The notes under the pieces were generated by a model that did not search any database, was not told the DNA's origin, and saw nothing but the letters and a program-made list of their open reading frames with translations. Positions 53,805 to 63,051 of a DNA stretch of 64,000 bases are shown in pieces. Made by a program: the position numbers and the translations under genes. Source of the DNA: Erythrobacter mangrovi (GTDB lineage: Bacteria > Pseudomonadota > Alphaproteobacteria > Sphingomonadales > Sphingomonadaceae); assembly GCF_013260645.1 (NCBI RefSeq), contig NZ_CP053921.1:2839289-2903288 (forward strand). Reading direction: 5' to 3'. The stretch's first letter is position 1; each line of letters begins with the position of its first letter.

Positions 53805-54529
53805 CGGTGCATCGGGGACGCATTACCGCCGGACGGCGCTTGGCATTTTCCGTGGTGCTTGCGCCGGTATGCCTGGGTCTTGCCGCTTGCCAGCCGGGGA
53901 CCGATTCAATCGTGCCTGCGGGTGACGCCGGCTATGCTGCGATTGCCCTTCCCCAGGGCGACGGGATGCCCGAACGATACCTCCTCCAGCCGGGCGATGT
54001 GGTTTCGGTTCAGGTTTACGGGGAACAGGAATTGAGCGTTGCGGAAGTCTCGCTCGACAATGCGGGTATGCTCAACCTGCCGTTGATCGGGGGAGTGAGG
54101 GCGAGCGGCCTGACCGCCGATGAACTCTCGGAATCGATCGAGGCGGTCTATGCCGCGGAATATGTCCGCGACCCGCGTGTCGCGGTGCTGGTCAAGAAGA
54201 CCCAGCTTCGCACCATTGCGGTGGAAGGGGAAGTCGCGCTTCCCGGCGTCTACCCCTACGCCGAAGGCCAGACCCTGCTGACCGCACTGGCCTTGGCGCG
54301 CAGCACAACCGAAAAGGCCAAGCTCGACGAAGTCATGATCTTTCGGACGATCGATGACCAACGAATGGCAGGTCGGTTCGATATTCGTGCAATCAGGGGC
54401 GGGCGCATGCCCGATGTGACCTTGTTGCCCGGTGACATAGTCGTGGTGGGTTTCTCTGGCTCGCGCGGTGCATTCCTCGATGCGCTCCGGGCGATCCCCG
54501 CCATCGGCATCTTCCGGCCCTGGCCATGA
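53801..54529 (+). CDS. Polysaccharide export lipoprotein (Wza family)
   Basis: A 242-residue outer-membrane lipoprotein with lipobox LAAC (Cys30). A poly_export domain follows (YLLQPGDVVSVQVYGEQELS, NLPLIGGVRASGLTADEL, YVRDPRVAVLVKK), then a SLBB domain (TIAVEGEVALPGVYPYAEG). It is shorter than Escherichia coli Wza because of fewer SLBB repeats. It forms the export pore for exopolysaccharide and is coupled by four-base overlaps to both neighbours. Confidence 0.93.
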   Translation: MTVHRGRITAGRRLAFSVVLAPVCLGLAACQPGTDSIVPAGDAGYAAIALPQGDGMPERYLLQPGDVVSVQVYGEQELSVAEVSLDNAGMLNLPLIGGVRASGLTADELSESIEAVYAAEYVRDPRVAVLVKKTQLRTIAVEGEVALPGVYPYAEGQTLLTALALARSTTEKAKLDEVMIFRTIDDQRMAGRFDIRAIRGGRMPDVTLLPGDIVVVGFSGSRGAFLDALRAIPAIGIFRPWP

Positions 54530-56733
54530 ACATGGAACCGCCGCTCCAGCCCGTGACTCCGGCATCGCGCTATCAGGCGGCCTATCTGGCTGCGGGCGAA
54601 AACCCGATCAGTGCGAATCTGCGGCATGCCTTCTCGGCCCTGCGACGCCATTTGTGGATGGCGATCGCCATCGTCGGGGCTGCCGTGCTGCTGGCGCTCA
54701 TTTCGACCCTGCTCGATACGCCGCGCTATACGGCCGAGACGAGCGTTCAGATCAATGACCAGAGTGACGAAGTGCTGGGCAGCGACTTCGAGGCGGGCAA
54801 CGTTACCCCGCCATCGGATTGGGATATCGATCGCTTCCTCAACACGCAGCTGGACATTCTGCGCAGCCGTGGACTGGCGGAGCGGGTAGCCGACCGGCTC
54901 GAGCTGGCGGGTAGCGAGACGTTCTTCAGCGCGATGGAGGTGGCGCCTACGGCCCTGACCGGCGACCAGGCGAAGGATCGGAGCCTTGCGGTCAGCTTGT
55001 TGCGGGGCAATCTCGAAATCGACCTGCCCCGCGCAACGCGCGTGGCGACGATCTCGTTCACCAGCACCGATCCGGCGACATCGGCTTCGATTGCCAATGC
55101 CTTCGCCGAGGAATTCATCCAGGCCAACCTGCAGCGCCGCTACGACAGCACGTCCTATGCGCGCGATTTCGTTGCCGATCAGCTTGAAGAAGCGCGGATC
55201 TCGCTTGAGGATTCGGAACGGGAACTCAACGAATATGCCAAGGGCGTAGGGCTGATCCGAACGCGCGATGCCCTCTCGCCCGATGGCCGCGATGTGATTG
55301 CGGGTACGGTCACGACGTCCAGCCTCGTCCAGCTCAACGGCGCGGCGATCCAGGCACGTGCTGCCCGGATCGAGGCGCAGGCACGCTGGGAAGCGATCCA
55401 GGGCACACCCCTGCTGGCGTCGCAGCCCGTCCTCGGCAATCCCACCGTGCAGATCCTGATGACCCGGCGGGCCGAATTGCAGGCGGAATTGCAGTCCGCA
55501 CGCGACCGCTATCTGCCCAATCATCCGGCGATCAGTCGGCTTGAAGAGGATCTGGCGGCGGTCACGCGCCAGTTGGAGGGCACGGCGTCGCAGGTTCGCG
55601 AATCGATCCGCGCCGAATTTCGCGCGGCGCAGAACGCCCAGGCGCAGCTCGACAGCCAGGTCAGCAATGCGCGCGGCGCGAGCCTTGCCGAGCAGGACCA
55701 ATCGGTGCGGTACAATGTGCTGGCGCGTCAGGCCGACACCGCCCGTTCTATCTATGACGGATTGCTGCAGCGCTATCGCGAGCTCAACGCTTCTGCCGGT
55801 ATCGCATCGAGCAATATCGCCATCATTGACCGGGCCGAGGCACCCAGCGTTCCTTCCTCCCCCAATGTTCCTCGCAACATCGCCCTCGGCATGTTCGTCG
55901 GCCTGGCGCTGGCCGGCATGGCGGTGTTCCTGCGTGACCAGCTCGACGACGTCATCCACACGCCGGAGGATGTCGAGGACAAGCTCGACCTCGCGCTCCT
56001 GGGCGTGGTCCCGCGGGCCGACGACGGTTCGCCGATCGCCGCACTCGAGAATCCGAAATCGCCGATCGCCGAAGCCTACAATTCGCTCCGCGGTGCGCTC
56101 CTCTATTCGACGCCCAAGGGCCTGCCACGCATCATCGTGGTGACCAGCGCGCAGGCGCATGAAGGTAAGTCGACGACCAGTTTCGCCATTGCGTTGGGGT
56201 TTGCCAGGATCGGCATGAAGCCACTGCTGATCGACGCCGACCTGCGACGCCCGGCGCTCGACAAACTTTTCGGCCTGCGGGCGGAACGCGGCCTGACCGA
56301 TCTTCTGGTTTCGCAGGACGATCCATCGACCGCGATCATGCATATCGACACCGCGGGTATCGACCTGCTGCCGACCGGGCCCTTGCCGCCCAGCCCGTCG
56401 GAACTCCTGTCCTCGCCACGCATGGCGCAACTCCTCGAAAGCTTTGCAGAGAGCCATGATGTGGTGATCCTCGATAGCCCGCCTGTCCTGGGTCTCGCGG
56501 ACGCGCCGATGCTGGCAGCTATTGCGGATGGGACCGTTTTCGTGGTCGAGGCCGAACGTGGGCGAAGCGGCGCACTCAAGGCCGCGCTGAGGCGGTTGCG
56601 CTCGATGAAACCCGTCATGCTCGGCGCAGTGCTGGCGAAATTCGATCCGACGAAGTCTGGCAACCGCTATTCGGCCTACTACGGCTACGATTACTACCAA
56701 TACGCCTCGGGCGAACGGCACAGCGAGGCATGA
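54526..56733 (+). CDS. Polysaccharide co-polymerase / tyrosine kinase (Wzc type)
   Basis: A 735-residue protein with a Wzz domain between two membrane helices (about 43-63 and 455-475), long coiled-coil segments in between (DQLEEARISLEDSERELNEY) and a cytoplasmic BY-kinase: Walker A AHEGKSTTS, Walker A' LLIDADLRRP and Walker B VVILDSPPV. The C-terminal tail YSAYYGYDYYQY has seven tyrosines for autophosphorylation. It controls chain length and export. No cognate phosphatase gene lies in the window. Confidence 0.94.
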   Translation: MNMEPPLQPVTPASRYQAAYLAAGENPISANLRHAFSALRRHLWMAIAIVGAAVLLALISTLLDTPRYTAETSVQINDQSDEVLGSDFEAGNVTPPSDWDIDRFLNTQLDILRSRGLAERVADRLELAGSETFFSAMEVAPTALTGDQAKDRSLAVSLLRGNLEIDLPRATRVATISFTSTDPATSASIANAFAEEFIQANLQRRYDSTSYARDFVADQLEEARISLEDSERELNEYAKGVGLIRTRDALSPDGRDVIAGTVTTSSLVQLNGAAIQARAARIEAQARWEAIQGTPLLASQPVLGNPTVQILMTRRAELQAELQSARDRYLPNHPAISRLEEDLAAVTRQLEGTASQVRESIRAEFRAAQNAQAQLDSQVSNARGASLAEQDQSVRYNVLARQADTARSIYDGLLQRYRELNASAGIASSNIAIIDRAEAPSVPSSPNVPRNIALGMFVGLALAGMAVFLRDQLDDVIHTPEDVEDKLDLALLGVVPRADDGSPIAALENPKSPIAEAYNSLRGALLYSTPKGLPRIIVVTSAQAHEGKSTTSFAIALGFARIGMKPLLIDADLRRPALDKLFGLRAERGLTDLLVSQDDPSTAIMHIDTAGIDLLPTGPLPPSPSELLSSPRMAQLLESFAESHDVVILDSPPVLGLADAPMLAAIADGTVFVVEAERGRSGALKAALRRLRSMKPVMLGAVLAKFDPTKSGNRYSAYYGYDYYQYASGERHSEA

Positions 56734-57881
56734 GGCCCAGACGCGTGCAAATCGGCGCGGGCCTTGGGATCGCGCTGTTTTGCTTTCTGGTGCTGACCTC
56801 GGGCTTCGATCGGATGAGCGAGACCCGCGAAGCCTTTGAACGATTCGTGCCGGAGTCCATGCAGGTCGGGGCAGCGAAGCGTCGGTCGGCGACCGCGCTC
56901 AGTGAAGAAGACTACACCGCAGCGGCCGAACTGGCCCGCGCAGCAGTCTTGCGCGATCCGCTCGACGCGCGCGGGTTGGCGTTCTTCGCCAGCGCGCGGC
57001 TCCTGGCTGGTGACGGCGGGGACGCCGATCGTGCCTTTGGGGTGGCGCGCCAGCTTGGCCGGAGGGAGCCCCTCACACAGGTATACTTCCTGTCGCAGAG
57101 CCTGGATCGCGGCGATTTCGAGCAAGCCGCGGTGGAACTCGACGCGCTGCTCCGTTCTGGGCGTCGCGATGCGGCGGTCGCACAGACCTATTTCTCGCTG
57201 CTCGAACAGAGCGACGCCGGACGGCGAGCCCTGGGCGAGCGGCTGGCGCAGAATCCCCGCTGGTCGGATGTCTACCTGCGCGCCCAGGGAACGAGCGCGG
57301 CGACTTTGCGGGCGCGCGGCAGCTTTCTTGCCAGGGCGGATAATGGGGTGAGCAAACTTGGTTGCGAGGCGACGCTGCCGATGATCCGCGAGCTGGCGAA
57401 GCGGAACTTCCGACGCGAGGCGGAAGGCCTTGCCGCGCGCCATTGCGATCGTGTCGCGCGCGGTAGCATCGTGGCCGATCCGCAATTCCTGCTGTTCGGC
57501 GACGAGGAAGCCGGAGCGCTCGGCTGGCGCCGGTTCAACACCGGCGACGTGCGGGTGACGAGACTTTCGGGCGAACGCGCCCGGATCGAGCTGGAGAACC
57601 GGGCAAGCGTAAGTCGCCGGGTGCTCGCGCAACCGATCGCCGTGGTCCCAGGGCGCTACCGGATCGCCGCCAAGGTAGATGGTCCGGGAGGCGAGCGCCT
57701 GATGGCCGGGATTGCCTGCGGCAGGCCTGAACGCCCCCGCGCGGCGCGCGATCGGATCGATGGGGAAGGCCTGCTGCTCGATGCGCCCGCCTGCGATAAC
57801 CAGCTGCTCAGCCTATGGCTCAGGCCGGGAGCAGGCCGGGTCGTGATCGACAGTGTCACACTCGCTCCTGCTGATCGATGA
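56730..57881 (+). CDS. TPR-repeat exopolysaccharide-cluster protein
   Basis: A 383-residue protein with an N-terminal membrane helix (VQIGAGLGIALFCFLVLTSG), a TPR-like helical region (about 55-220, for example EEDYTAAAELARAAVLRDPLDARGLA) and a beta-rich C-terminal part (residues 260-383, with GRYRIAAKVDGPGGERLM) resembling a carbohydrate-binding fold. Its start overlaps the Wzc stop by four bases. The 3' end overlaps the convergent glycosyltransferase gene by 26 bases. Its role is inferred from position: assembly or export of the polysaccharide. Confidence 0.75.
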   Translation: MRPRRVQIGAGLGIALFCFLVLTSGFDRMSETREAFERFVPESMQVGAAKRRSATALSEEDYTAAAELARAAVLRDPLDARGLAFFASARLLAGDGGDADRAFGVARQLGRREPLTQVYFLSQSLDRGDFEQAAVELDALLRSGRRDAAVAQTYFSLLEQSDAGRRALGERLAQNPRWSDVYLRAQGTSAATLRARGSFLARADNGVSKLGCEATLPMIRELAKRNFRREAEGLAARHCDRVARGSIVADPQFLLFGDEEAGALGWRRFNTGDVRVTRLSGERARIELENRASVSRRVLAQPIAVVPGRYRIAAKVDGPGGERLMAGIACGRPERPRAARDRIDGEGLLLDAPACDNQLLSLWLRPGAGRVVIDSVTLAPADR

Positions 57882-58995
57882 GCAATTCAGAGTAGATCTC
57901 TTCCCAATGCCGGGCGATGGCGGCCTGACCGAACGGGCCCACCGCCAATTGCTGCGCGGCCTTGGACATTTCCAGCCACTCATTCTCGTTGCGGGAGAAA
58001 GCATCGCGGAAGGCCGAGGCGATGGCCTGCGGATCAGTGCCACTGTCGATCGCGGCACCGGCGGCAAAGCCTTCGGGCAAGCCGCAGGCTTCAGACATGA
58101 TTGTTGGAACACCGGCCGCCCATGCCTCGAGGATCACCATGGGGAGGCCTTCGCTCAGCGAGGGAAGGACGAGGAAGCGGGACACATCCAGCAGAGCCGC
58201 CTTCTGCGATCCGAAGGCAGCGCCCACGAAGTGTACCGAGGGTCCGCAGTCCGCCAGCGTTGCCTCCAGCGCTTCGATGCCCTCGTTTTCGCCCCATCCG
58301 GCAATGGTCAGCGTGGCATCGGTCGGCAGGTCGGGTAAGGCGGCGAGCCAACCGTCAACCAATGCGAGGATGTTCTTCTTCTCGTGAATGCGGCCCAGGT
58401 AGAGCGCGGCAGGGCCGGGCATGCGAGTGGGTCGCGGGCCGGGTGGGGGCGCGGCATTGGGGATCACGGCGATCCGCTGCGAGCCGGTTTCCCGTTCAAT
58501 GTCACTGGCTTCTGCCTCGGTAAGCGCATGAAAAGCCGTTGCGCGTTTCCACATCGTCTTTTCCCAGCCGACCCGCGCCAGCTCCTTCTTCCAGGCGTTG
58601 CGGCGCGTGATCCACGGGTCCAGCATGCCGTGCGGACTGACGATCAGCGGCCTGCCCGTGCGGCGCGCCCAGCCGCAGGCTGCACGGCTGGGGAACTGCC
58701 AGATTCCGTGGAGATGGAGCAGGTCGAGCTGCGCTTCGTGTAAGCGCCGCGGAAGATCGGGGGAATAGGCCAGCTGGCTTGGGCCAGAGCCGCTCGAAAG
58801 GTGGATTTCCGCATCCGCCAGTCGCCAGACATCCAGCCCGTGCTGCTCGTCGGCCAAGGCCACAACGACCGGCACCGCGCCGAGGCTGCGCAGCAAGGCC
58901 ACGTTGTTCACGATGGCCTCGAACACCCCCCCATTGGCTCGGCTGGCTCGGGCGGAGAGTAGCCCGATCCGCTTTCCTGCGATCGGGCTCAGCAT
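57856..58995 (-). CDS. Glycosyltransferase family 4
   Basis: A 379-residue GT-B-fold enzyme transferring a sugar from a nucleotide donor to a growing glycan. The N-terminal domain has LLHLHGIWQFPSRAA and IVSPHGMLDPWITRRN; the C-terminal donor-binding domain has ALYLGRIHEKKNI, LTIAGWGENEGIEAL and LVLPSLSEGLPMVILEAWAAGVP (the EX7E region). It faces the polysaccharide genes convergently and is followed upstream on its own strand by the FAH gene two bases away. Donor and acceptor are unknown. Confidence 0.92.
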   Translation of the reverse strand: MLSPIAGKRIGLLSARASRANGGVFEAIVNNVALLRSLGAVPVVVALADEQHGLDVWRLADAEIHLSSGSGPSQLAYSPDLPRRLHEAQLDLLHLHGIWQFPSRAACGWARRTGRPLIVSPHGMLDPWITRRNAWKKELARVGWEKTMWKRATAFHALTEAEASDIERETGSQRIAVIPNAAPPPGPRPTRMPGPAALYLGRIHEKKNILALVDGWLAALPDLPTDATLTIAGWGENEGIEALEATLADCGPSVHFVGAAFGSQKAALLDVSRFLVLPSLSEGLPMVILEAWAAGVPTIMSEACGLPEGFAAGAAIDSGTDPQAIASAFRDAFSRNENEWLEMSKAAQQLAVGPFGQAAIARHWEEIYSELLIDQQERV

Positions 58996-58997
58996 GG

Positions 58998-60008
58998 TCA
59001 GGCCTGGACGACCTTCTGCTCGATCGCGCCGAAGATCGAATGGTGGTGCGCATCCTTCATTTCGATCCGCACGACGTCGCCGGGCTGCATGAATGGCGTG
59101 CTCGGCTTGCCGTTGGCGATCGTCTCGATCATGCGAATTTCGGCGATGCAGCTATACCCAAGGCCGCCTTCGGCAACGGGCTTGCCTGGATCGCCCTCGG
59201 GGCCCTGGTTCGATACCGTGCCCGACCCGATGATCGTACCCGCGCACAGGCGCCGGGTCTTGGCCGCGTGGGCGACAAGCTGGGCAAGGTTGAACGTCGC
59301 GTCGACACCGGCATTGGCGCGGCCAAAGGCTTCGCCATTGAGGTCGACCATCAGCGGCAGGTGAACGAGATTGTCGCGCCACTCGTCACCCAATTCGTCG
59401 GGCGTCACCGCGACCGGGCTGAAGGCGCTGGCAGGCTTCGACTGGAAGAAGCCGAAGCCCTTGGCCAGTTCGTCGGGGATCAACCCGCGCAGGGACACGT
59501 CGTTGACCAGCATGACGAGCTTGATGTGGCCAGCGGCATCCTCGGCGGAGACGCCCATCGGTACGTCGTCGGTGATCACCGCGACCTCGCCCTCCATGTC
59601 GCAGCCCCAGGCGACATCGCCCAAAGGAATGTCCGCGCGCGGCGCCAGGAAAGCGTCGCTGCCCCCCTGATACATCAGGGGGTCGTGGTAGAAGCTCTCC
59701 GGCACGGTCGAGCCACGCGCCTTTCGCACCAGTTCGACGTGGTTGATATAGGCCGAGCCGTCGGCCCATTGGTAGGCGCGCGGCAGCGGGCTAAGCGCTT
59801 CGCGTTCGTGGAAGCGCTCGCACGGGACCGCCTGATGCTCGACGTCGCGATAGAGCGCTTCGAGCTGCGGCGCGACGCGGTCCCAGTTGTCGAGCGCATA
59901 TTGCAGCGTTGGCGCGATGTAGCCGGCTGCGCAGCAGCGCGTCAGGTCGCGCGAAACGACCACGAGCTTGCCGTCGCGGCTTCCATCATTGAGCGTGGCG
60001 AGTTTCAT
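58998..60008 (-). CDS. Fumarylacetoacetate hydrolase-family protein
   Basis: A 336-residue FAH-family protein, probably the fumarylacetoacetase of tyrosine/homogentisate degradation in bacteria. Conserved parts include WGCDMEGEVAVITDDVP (metal-binding Glu and Asp), LVNDVSLRGL, KGFGFFQSKPASAFSPV and IIGSGTVSNQGPEG. It is encoded just after maleylacetoacetate isomerase, whose product is its substrate, separated by five bases. Other FAH-family reactions cannot be excluded, but the pairing makes fumarylacetoacetate likely. Confidence 0.9.
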   Translation of the reverse strand: MKLATLNDGSRDGKLVVVSRDLTRCCAAGYIAPTLQYALDNWDRVAPQLEALYRDVEHQAVPCERFHEREALSPLPRAYQWADGSAYINHVELVRKARGSTVPESFYHDPLMYQGGSDAFLAPRADIPLGDVAWGCDMEGEVAVITDDVPMGVSAEDAAGHIKLVMLVNDVSLRGLIPDELAKGFGFFQSKPASAFSPVAVTPDELGDEWRDNLVHLPLMVDLNGEAFGRANAGVDATFNLAQLVAHAAKTRRLCAGTIIGSGTVSNQGPEGDPGKPVAEGGLGYSCIAEIRMIETIANGKPSTPFMQPGDVVRIEMKDAHHHSIFGAIEQKVVQA

Positions 60009-60013
60009 GGCGG

Positions 60014-60673
60014 TTATTCTCCTGCGGGCCCCTTGTAGTCGGGGCTGTCAATCTGGTTGTCGGGATAGGCGCGTTGAAACTCTGCGCGTGCAAGGCAGGC
60101 AGCCTCGATCCGGGTGATGTGCGGATGCTCCGAAAAATCGAAATCGAAGCGGCGGGCGTTGTAGACCTGCGGCAAGAGGACGACTTCGAACAGGCCGGGC
60201 GCATCGAAGAGGAATTCGCCCGTGCCCAGCTGGGCAAGCCGCGCCTCGACAGGATCGAAGGTTCGCTTGAGCCAGTGGCGATACCAGGTGTCGATCTCGT
60301 CCTTCGAATGACCCAACGGATCGGCAAGGTACTTGAGCACCGGGAGATTGTTCACCGCATGCGTTTCCGTAGCGATGGCATAGGCCAGCTCCCGCACGGT
60401 GAAGCGGTCCTCGATGGCCGTGGGCAACAGCGGCGGTTCGGGATAGGCTTCTTCGAGCCATTCGATCTGCGCCATCGACTGGGCCCGGTCCCTGCCATCG
60501 GCTTCCAGCATCGGCACCGAACCGAAAGGATTGCGGCTGGTATAGGCGGTGTCTTTCTGCTCCGAGGTGACGAGGTTCACCGGGACATAGTCATAATCCA
60601 ACCCCTTGAGGTTGAGCGCAATGCGCAACCTGTAGCTGGTCGAACTGCGGAAATAGCCGAGCAGCCGCATCAT
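60014..60673 (-). CDS. maiA: Maleylacetoacetate isomerase (zeta-class GST)
   Basis: A 219-residue glutathione-dependent isomerase converting maleylacetoacetate to fumarylacetoacetate. The zeta-class signature SSTSYRLRIALNLKG (10-24) and the NPFGSVPMLEADG motif for glutathione binding are present. Two ATGs (60673 and 60670) are adjacent; GGGGAGTG lies upstream. A 70-bp repeat element ends 15 bases before the start in sense orientation and contributes a TATAAT-like sequence at about 60700. Confidence 0.92.
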   Translation of the reverse strand: MMRLLGYFRSSTSYRLRIALNLKGLDYDYVPVNLVTSEQKDTAYTSRNPFGSVPMLEADGRDRAQSMAQIEWLEEAYPEPPLLPTAIEDRFTVRELAYAIATETHAVNNLPVLKYLADPLGHSKDEIDTWYRHWLKRTFDPVEARLAQLGTGEFLFDAPGLFEVVLLPQVYNARRFDFDFSEHPHITRIEAACLARAEFQRAYPDNQIDSPDYKGPAGE

Positions 60674-60884
60674 TCCGCACTCACTCCCCGTGTAGGACGA
60701 TTATAGGATCTCCCGGCGACATCCCTGCTGGACGGAACACATGGAACACGGTCCTGGCGATAAGAACCGCCAGCGCCCCAGCTTCGTGCAATTGTGCTTG
60801 CCGCAGGCATGATGGGGAGGCCGGACATCGCGCTACGGTGCCATGCCGGCACGGGGTAGGACAGGTTCGACGACACCACCTGCA
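60674..60884. other. Intergenic region with repeat element
   Basis: The 211 bases between the glutaryl-CoA dehydrogenase stop and the isomerase start hold the repeat copy at 60688-60757 and no gene I can support. TATAAT on the minus strand near 60700 could be a -10 box for the isomerase-hydrolase pair. Confidence 0.5.
60688..60757 (-). repeat. 70-bp dispersed element, copy B (tandem GTGTTCC)
   Basis: On the minus strand the first 30 bases (60757-60728) match copy A at 581-610 with one difference, and after the same 31-base spacing the nonamer CCTACACGG (60696-60688) is repeated. Here the element lies in sense orientation directly upstream of maiA and includes its likely promoter or leader. 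Confidence 0.7.
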
Positions 60885-62069
60885 TCAGAAAGCGGCGATC
60901 CCCGTGATGGCCCTGCCGAGGATCAAGGCATGAACGTCATGCGTGCCCTCATAGGTGTTGACCGTCTCGAGGTTCACCATGTGGCGAATGACCTGATATT
61001 CCTCCGAGATGCCGTTGCCACCATGCATGTCACGCGCCTTGCGTGCGATATCGAGCGCCTTGCCGACATTGTTGCGCTTGACGATCGAGATCATTTCGGG
61101 AGCGAACTTGCCTTCGTCCATCAGGCGACCGACGCGTAGCGATGACTGGAGGCCGAGCGAAATCTCGGTCATCATGTCGGCCAGCTTGAGCTGGTACAGC
61201 TGCTTCGAAGCGAGCGGCACGCCGAACTGGTAACGGTCGAGGCCGTACTGGCGTGCGGCATGCATGCAGAATTCAGCCGCGCCCATCGCGCCCCAGCTGA
61301 TGCCGTAGCGCGCCCGGTTGAGGCAACCGAAGGGACCCTTGAGGCCCTGCACTTCGGGAAGCAGCGCATCGGCGCCAACCTTGACCTCGTCCATCACGAT
61401 CATGCCGGTGGTCGAGGCGCGCAGCGACAACTTGCCTTCGATCTTGGGCGCCGACAGCCCCTTCATGCCCTTTTCCAGCACGAAGCCACGAATGCCGCCA
61501 CCATGCGCCTCGCTCTTCGCCCAAACGACGAAGACGTCGGCGAAGGGGGCGTTGGAGATCCAGGTCTTGGATCCCGAGATAACGTAGCCGTCGCCGTCCT
61601 TCTTCGCGACGGTCTTCATGCCTGCGGGGTCGGAGCCGGCGTCGGGTTCGGTCAGGCCGAAGCAGCCGATCAGCTTGCCGCTGGCAAGGCCGGGCAGATA
61701 CTTCTGCCGTTGTTCTTCCGAACCGTATTCGTAGATCGGAAACATCACGAGGCTCGACTGGACCGAGGCCATCGAGCGATAGCCCGAGTCGACCCGCTCG
61801 ATCTCGCGTGCGATCAGGCCGTAGGCGACATAGCTCGCGCCCGCGCCGCCGTATTCGGGCGGGATCGTGGCACCCAGCAGCCCGGCCTCGCCCATCATCG
61901 GGAACAGTTCGGGGTCGTCGATTTCCTTGGAAAATCCTTCGATCACGCGCGGTTGCAACTCGCCCTGCGCGAAGGCGTTTGCGGCGTCGCGGATCATCCG
62001 TTCTTCTTCGGTCAACTGCTCGTCGAGGTTGAACGGGTCTTCCCAGCCAAAAGGCACCATGCCGGCCAT
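60885..62069 (-). CDS. gcdH: Glutaryl-CoA dehydrogenase
   Basis: A 394-residue acyl-CoA dehydrogenase-family enzyme that oxidises and decarboxylates glutaryl-CoA to crotonyl-CoA in lysine/tryptophan breakdown. Distinctive parts are [57 protein letters not shown] and the C-terminal [20 protein letters not shown] with the catalytic glutamate. The start has a GAGGAGA site. It follows the lasso-B2-like gene by 60 bases on the same strand, with no evident functional link. Confidence 0.93.
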   Translation of the reverse strand: MAGMVPFGWEDPFNLDEQLTEEERMIRDAANAFAQGELQPRVIEGFSKEIDDPELFPMMGEAGLLGATIPPEYGGAGASYVAYGLIAREIERVDSGYRSMASVQSSLVMFPIYEYGSEEQRQKYLPGLASGKLIGCFGLTEPDAGSDPAGMKTVAKKDGDGYVISGSKTWISNAPFADVFVVWAKSEAHGGGIRGFVLEKGMKGLSAPKIEGKLSLRASTTGMIVMDEVKVGADALLPEVQGLKGPFGCLNRARYGISWGAMGAAEFCMHAARQYGLDRYQFGVPLASKQLYQLKLADMMTEISLGLQSSLRVGRLMDEGKFAPEMISIVKRNNVGKALDIARKARDMHGGNGISEEYQVIRHMVNLETVNTYEGTHDVHALILGRAITGIAAF

Positions 62070-62129
62070 GTGGTCTCCTCTGCTACCGGCTGCGCACTGG
62101 CAGGCTTGCGCCCGCTCTGCAAGGGGGCG

Positions 62130-62579
62130 TCAGGCGGGCTCTGCCTCGCCCGGAACCAACAGTGTGTAGCGGCTTTCGTCGCACAGGCCAGTGACCCACT
62201 CGGGCCCTACCTTCAGCCAGGCGTGGAAGCGCGGCTTGCCATCGGCATCGCGTTCGGCGCCGAGGAACAGCGAGGAGGCGATGCCGCGCCGCTCCAGCAT
62301 CCGACGCGCTGCAAGCGCCTGCGGCAGGCAGTTCGGATCGGTCGGGAGATTGCGCGTGGCACGGAGCACTGCCAGCCTCACGCGGCGTACCGGCGCGATC
62401 GCATCTGGGTCGAGCGCCACCAGGTCCCCGCCTGCCGCAATCGGCCCGAAGCTCGAACGCCATTTACGTGGAGGCACCAGGCGAACGCGCAGCTGCGCCA
62501 CCGCCAGATCGAACAGGGCTTCAAAGGTTGCCCAGCGATCGGCGCCGTCGAGAGCGAGAAAACTTGCCAGCTTGCCCAT
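62130..62579 (-). CDS. Lasso peptide biosynthesis B2-like transglutaminase-fold protein
   Basis: A 149-residue protein resembling the McjB C-terminal (B2 protease) domain: NCLPQALAARRMLERRGI with Cys84, FHAWLKVGPEWV with His119, and a C-terminal YTLLV. In lasso peptide loci B2 cleaves the leader of the precursor. Here no precursor, B1 or cyclase gene is visible nearby, so it is a lone paralogue of unknown substrate. A short N-terminal extension precedes the fold. There is no signal peptide. Confidence 0.75.
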   Translation of the reverse strand: MGKLASFLALDGADRWATFEALFDLAVAQLRVRLVPPRKWRSSFGPIAAGGDLVALDPDAIAPVRRVRLAVLRATRNLPTDPNCLPQALAARRMLERRGIASSLFLGAERDADGKPRFHAWLKVGPEWVTGLCDESRYTLLVPGEAEPA

Positions 62580-62623
62580 GCGCGAAGGCTATCACCTTTG
62601 CGCCCCGGGCACGATAGTTCGAT

Positions 62624-62986
62624 TCAGGACTGTTGCAGCGCCTGCTGGACCCTGGCGATCACTTCCGCTGGAGGGCAGGGTTTGGAAAGCGCCTGTGCGT
62701 GGGGGAAGCGATGGGTCACCTCGGCGGGAGTGAGCTGGCCGGAATGGAAGATGACCGGGACTTCCTCTGCCATCATCTGCTCTGCCAGCGGATAGACGAT
62801 CCCGTCGCCAAGCTGAACGTCGAGGATCGCGACGTCGGGCCGATTCTTCTGATAGGCAAGCATGGCCGAGGACACGCTCTCATAGGGCCCTTCGACCTCA
62901 AAGCCCGCTTCGGTGATGGTTTGGCACAGGTCCTCACCGATGATCAGCTCGTCTTCGGCAACGAGTACGCGTATCGAATGGCTCAT
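62624..62986 (-). CDS. Single-domain response regulator
   Basis: A 120-residue stand-alone receiver: VLVAEDELIIGEDL with the acidic pair, phospho-acceptor Asp in VAILDVQLGDG (about residue 56), and the conserved lysine in LSKPCPPAEV. There is no output domain, so it works by protein-protein contact like CheY or as a kinase-linked phosphate sink. The AED/LDVQLGDG form is like receivers paired with HWE-type kinases in alphaproteobacteria. The partner kinase is not adjacent. Confidence 0.9.
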   Translation of the reverse strand: MSHSIRVLVAEDELIIGEDLCQTITEAGFEVEGPYESVSSAMLAYQKNRPDVAILDVQLGDGIVYPLAEQMMAEEVPVIFHSGQLTPAEVTHRFPHAQALSKPCPPAEVIARVQQALQQS

Positions 62987-63051
62987 CCGGCAGTCTCCAA
63001 GAAGTTGCCGACCCCGGGAACCAACCCCGCTCAGCGCGATTGGTTCCTGCG

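Noticed and set aside
62130..62579. A lasso peptide biosynthetic cluster
   Set aside because: Only a B2-like gene is present; flanking genes are a response regulator and glutaryl-CoA dehydrogenase.
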